From assembly GCF_902141855.1 (NCBI RefSeq), contig NZ_CABFVH010000003.1:62001-126000 (forward strand): DNA of 64,000 nucleotides. The letters are read 5' to 3'. Position 1 is the stretch's first letter; each line of letters opens with the position of its first letter. Below are positions 63,488 through 64,000 of the stretch, piece by piece. Origin of the DNA: Methylobacterium dankookense. Lineage in GTDB: Bacteria; Pseudomonadota; Alphaproteobacteria; Rhizobiales; Beijerinckiaceae. Below the pieces are notes generated by a model, which saw only the letters and a list, made by a program, of their open reading frames with translations, did no database searches and had not been told where the DNA came from. The translations under genes were made by a program, and so were the position numbers.

Positions 63488-64000
63488 TCAGGCGTAGTCG
63501 CCCGGCGCGATGTCGGCGTAGCGCAGGAAGATCTGCAGGGCCGGCTGCATGGCGTGGTGCAGGCGGTCCAGGTCGGCCTCGGCGCCGCCGATGCGGCGGT
63601 GCATCGAGGCCTCCAGGTCGGCCTCGCCGTAGGGCGCGGCCGGATCGACCAGCGGCACCATCCGGGCCTCGTCCCACAGCACGGCGAGATGCGGGATCAG
63701 GGCGAGGTGCTCGGGCGCCACGTCGAAGGTGATCTGCTCCGGCGCGGCGCCGGCCTCGTCGCGGAAGACGTCGCCGGTCCGCGCCGGGTCGAGCTTCACC
63801 AGCGGGTTGTGGTAGGTGTAGCGGCCGGGCTTCAGGGCCGCGTGCCGCACGAAGGCGGCGAGCGCGGCGCCCACCGCGCGGTGCTCCTCCTCCGCCCCCT
63901 CGTCGTCGCCGGTGACGTTGGCGATGTCGCCGTCGCGGTCGGTGCTGCCGTAGGGCGCGTCCGGATGGACGATCGGCGCGCCGTGCCCCTCCGGGTTCCA
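63488..64000 (-). CDS. Unrecognised protein, C-terminal part (gene runs off the window)
   Basis: The last 170 codons of a gene that begins beyond base 64000. Visible parts include HPDAPYGSTDRDGDIANVTG, the AAFVRHAALKPGRYTYHNPL segment and the acidic end LQIFLRYADIAPGDYA. No membrane helix is seen in this part. The family is not recognised. An internal GTG at 63874 could be mistaken for a start, but the frame stays open upstream to the edge. Confidence 0.55.
   Translation of the reverse strand, partial: WNPEGHGAPIVHPDAPYGSTDRDGDIANVTGDDEGAEEEHRAVGAALAAFVRHAALKPGRYTYHNPLVKLDPARTGDVFRDEAGAAPEQITFDVAPEHLALIPHLAVLWDEARMVPLVDPAAPYGEADLEASMHRRIGGAEADLDRLHHAMQPALQIFLRYADIAPGDYA

Overview
The window looks like chromosome of a high-GC alphaproteobacterium of the Hyphomicrobiales, most likely a Methylobacterium/Methylorubrum relative. 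The reasons are about 70% GC with strong third-position GC, an F1 ATP synthase operon (atpHAGDC) separate from the F0 genes, an alphaproteobacterial direct-repeat LexA box, DUF1127 and DUF1285 genes, and many tiny secreted or membrane proteins. No rRNA, complete tRNA or CRISPR array is visible.

Region by region. (1) 1-3229: the start of a ClC-type channel gene, then a sulfite-oxidation module on the minus strand in which an ECF sigma factor and its membrane anti-sigma factor sit directly upstream of sorA and sorB. (2) About 3719-11394: a genomic island of small uncharacterised genes, including a run of overlapping short ORFs with helix-turn-helix signatures, a metallophosphoesterase and a tyrosine integrase. 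It ends at 11345-11394 in the 3' half of a tRNA-Lys(CTT) gene, read here as an attachment-site scar. The other end of the island is not visible. (3) 11571-15871: small conserved genes, a two-gene unit behind a LexA box, a spermidine-synthase-like methyltransferase, a membrane class III cyclase and an AhpD-like peroxidase. (4) 15967-18940: a second ECF/anti-sigma pair in an operon with a cupredoxin and a Tat-type phosphoesterase. (5) 19239-26537: a small secreted protein, two orphan ABC-type substrate-binding paralogues facing each other, a DUF1127 protein, a Cache-HAMP-cyclase and a GAF-EAL protein. (6) 26702-35574: the kdp potassium-uptake locus (kdpFABC, then kdpDE) with several extra tiny membrane proteins and a structured repeat between kdpA and kdpB. 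(7) 35879-44026: small genes, a ruined LysR/MFS pair joined by a deletion, an SMR transporter overlapping a thioester-reductase-like gene, a MipA-like protein and a large hybrid histidine kinase. (8) 44126-54564: mutS, hrpB, a hydrolase, a thioesterase, DUF1285, a CoA-type Nudix hydrolase, and cca. (9) 54635-59906: atpC-D-G-A-H on the minus strand. (10) 60316-64000: two DsbA-fold proteins, argG and a partial unknown gene.

Signalling dominates the middle of the window: two ECF switches, two cyclases, a c-di-GMP phosphodiesterase-like protein, the KdpDE two-component system and a hybrid kinase. The least explained features are non-coding. A two-hairpin intergenic repeat of about 110 bp shows compensatory base changes between its copies (13271, 28965 and 50991, with half copies at 15256 and 60575). 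A roughly 115-bp long inverted repeat occurs three times, twice inside the ATP synthase operon. A short CCCTCTCCC hairpin family is scattered between genes. The integrase/tRNA scar, the small-HTH gene array, the LexA-controlled gene pair and the tandem repeat upstream of kdp are the other leads worth following.
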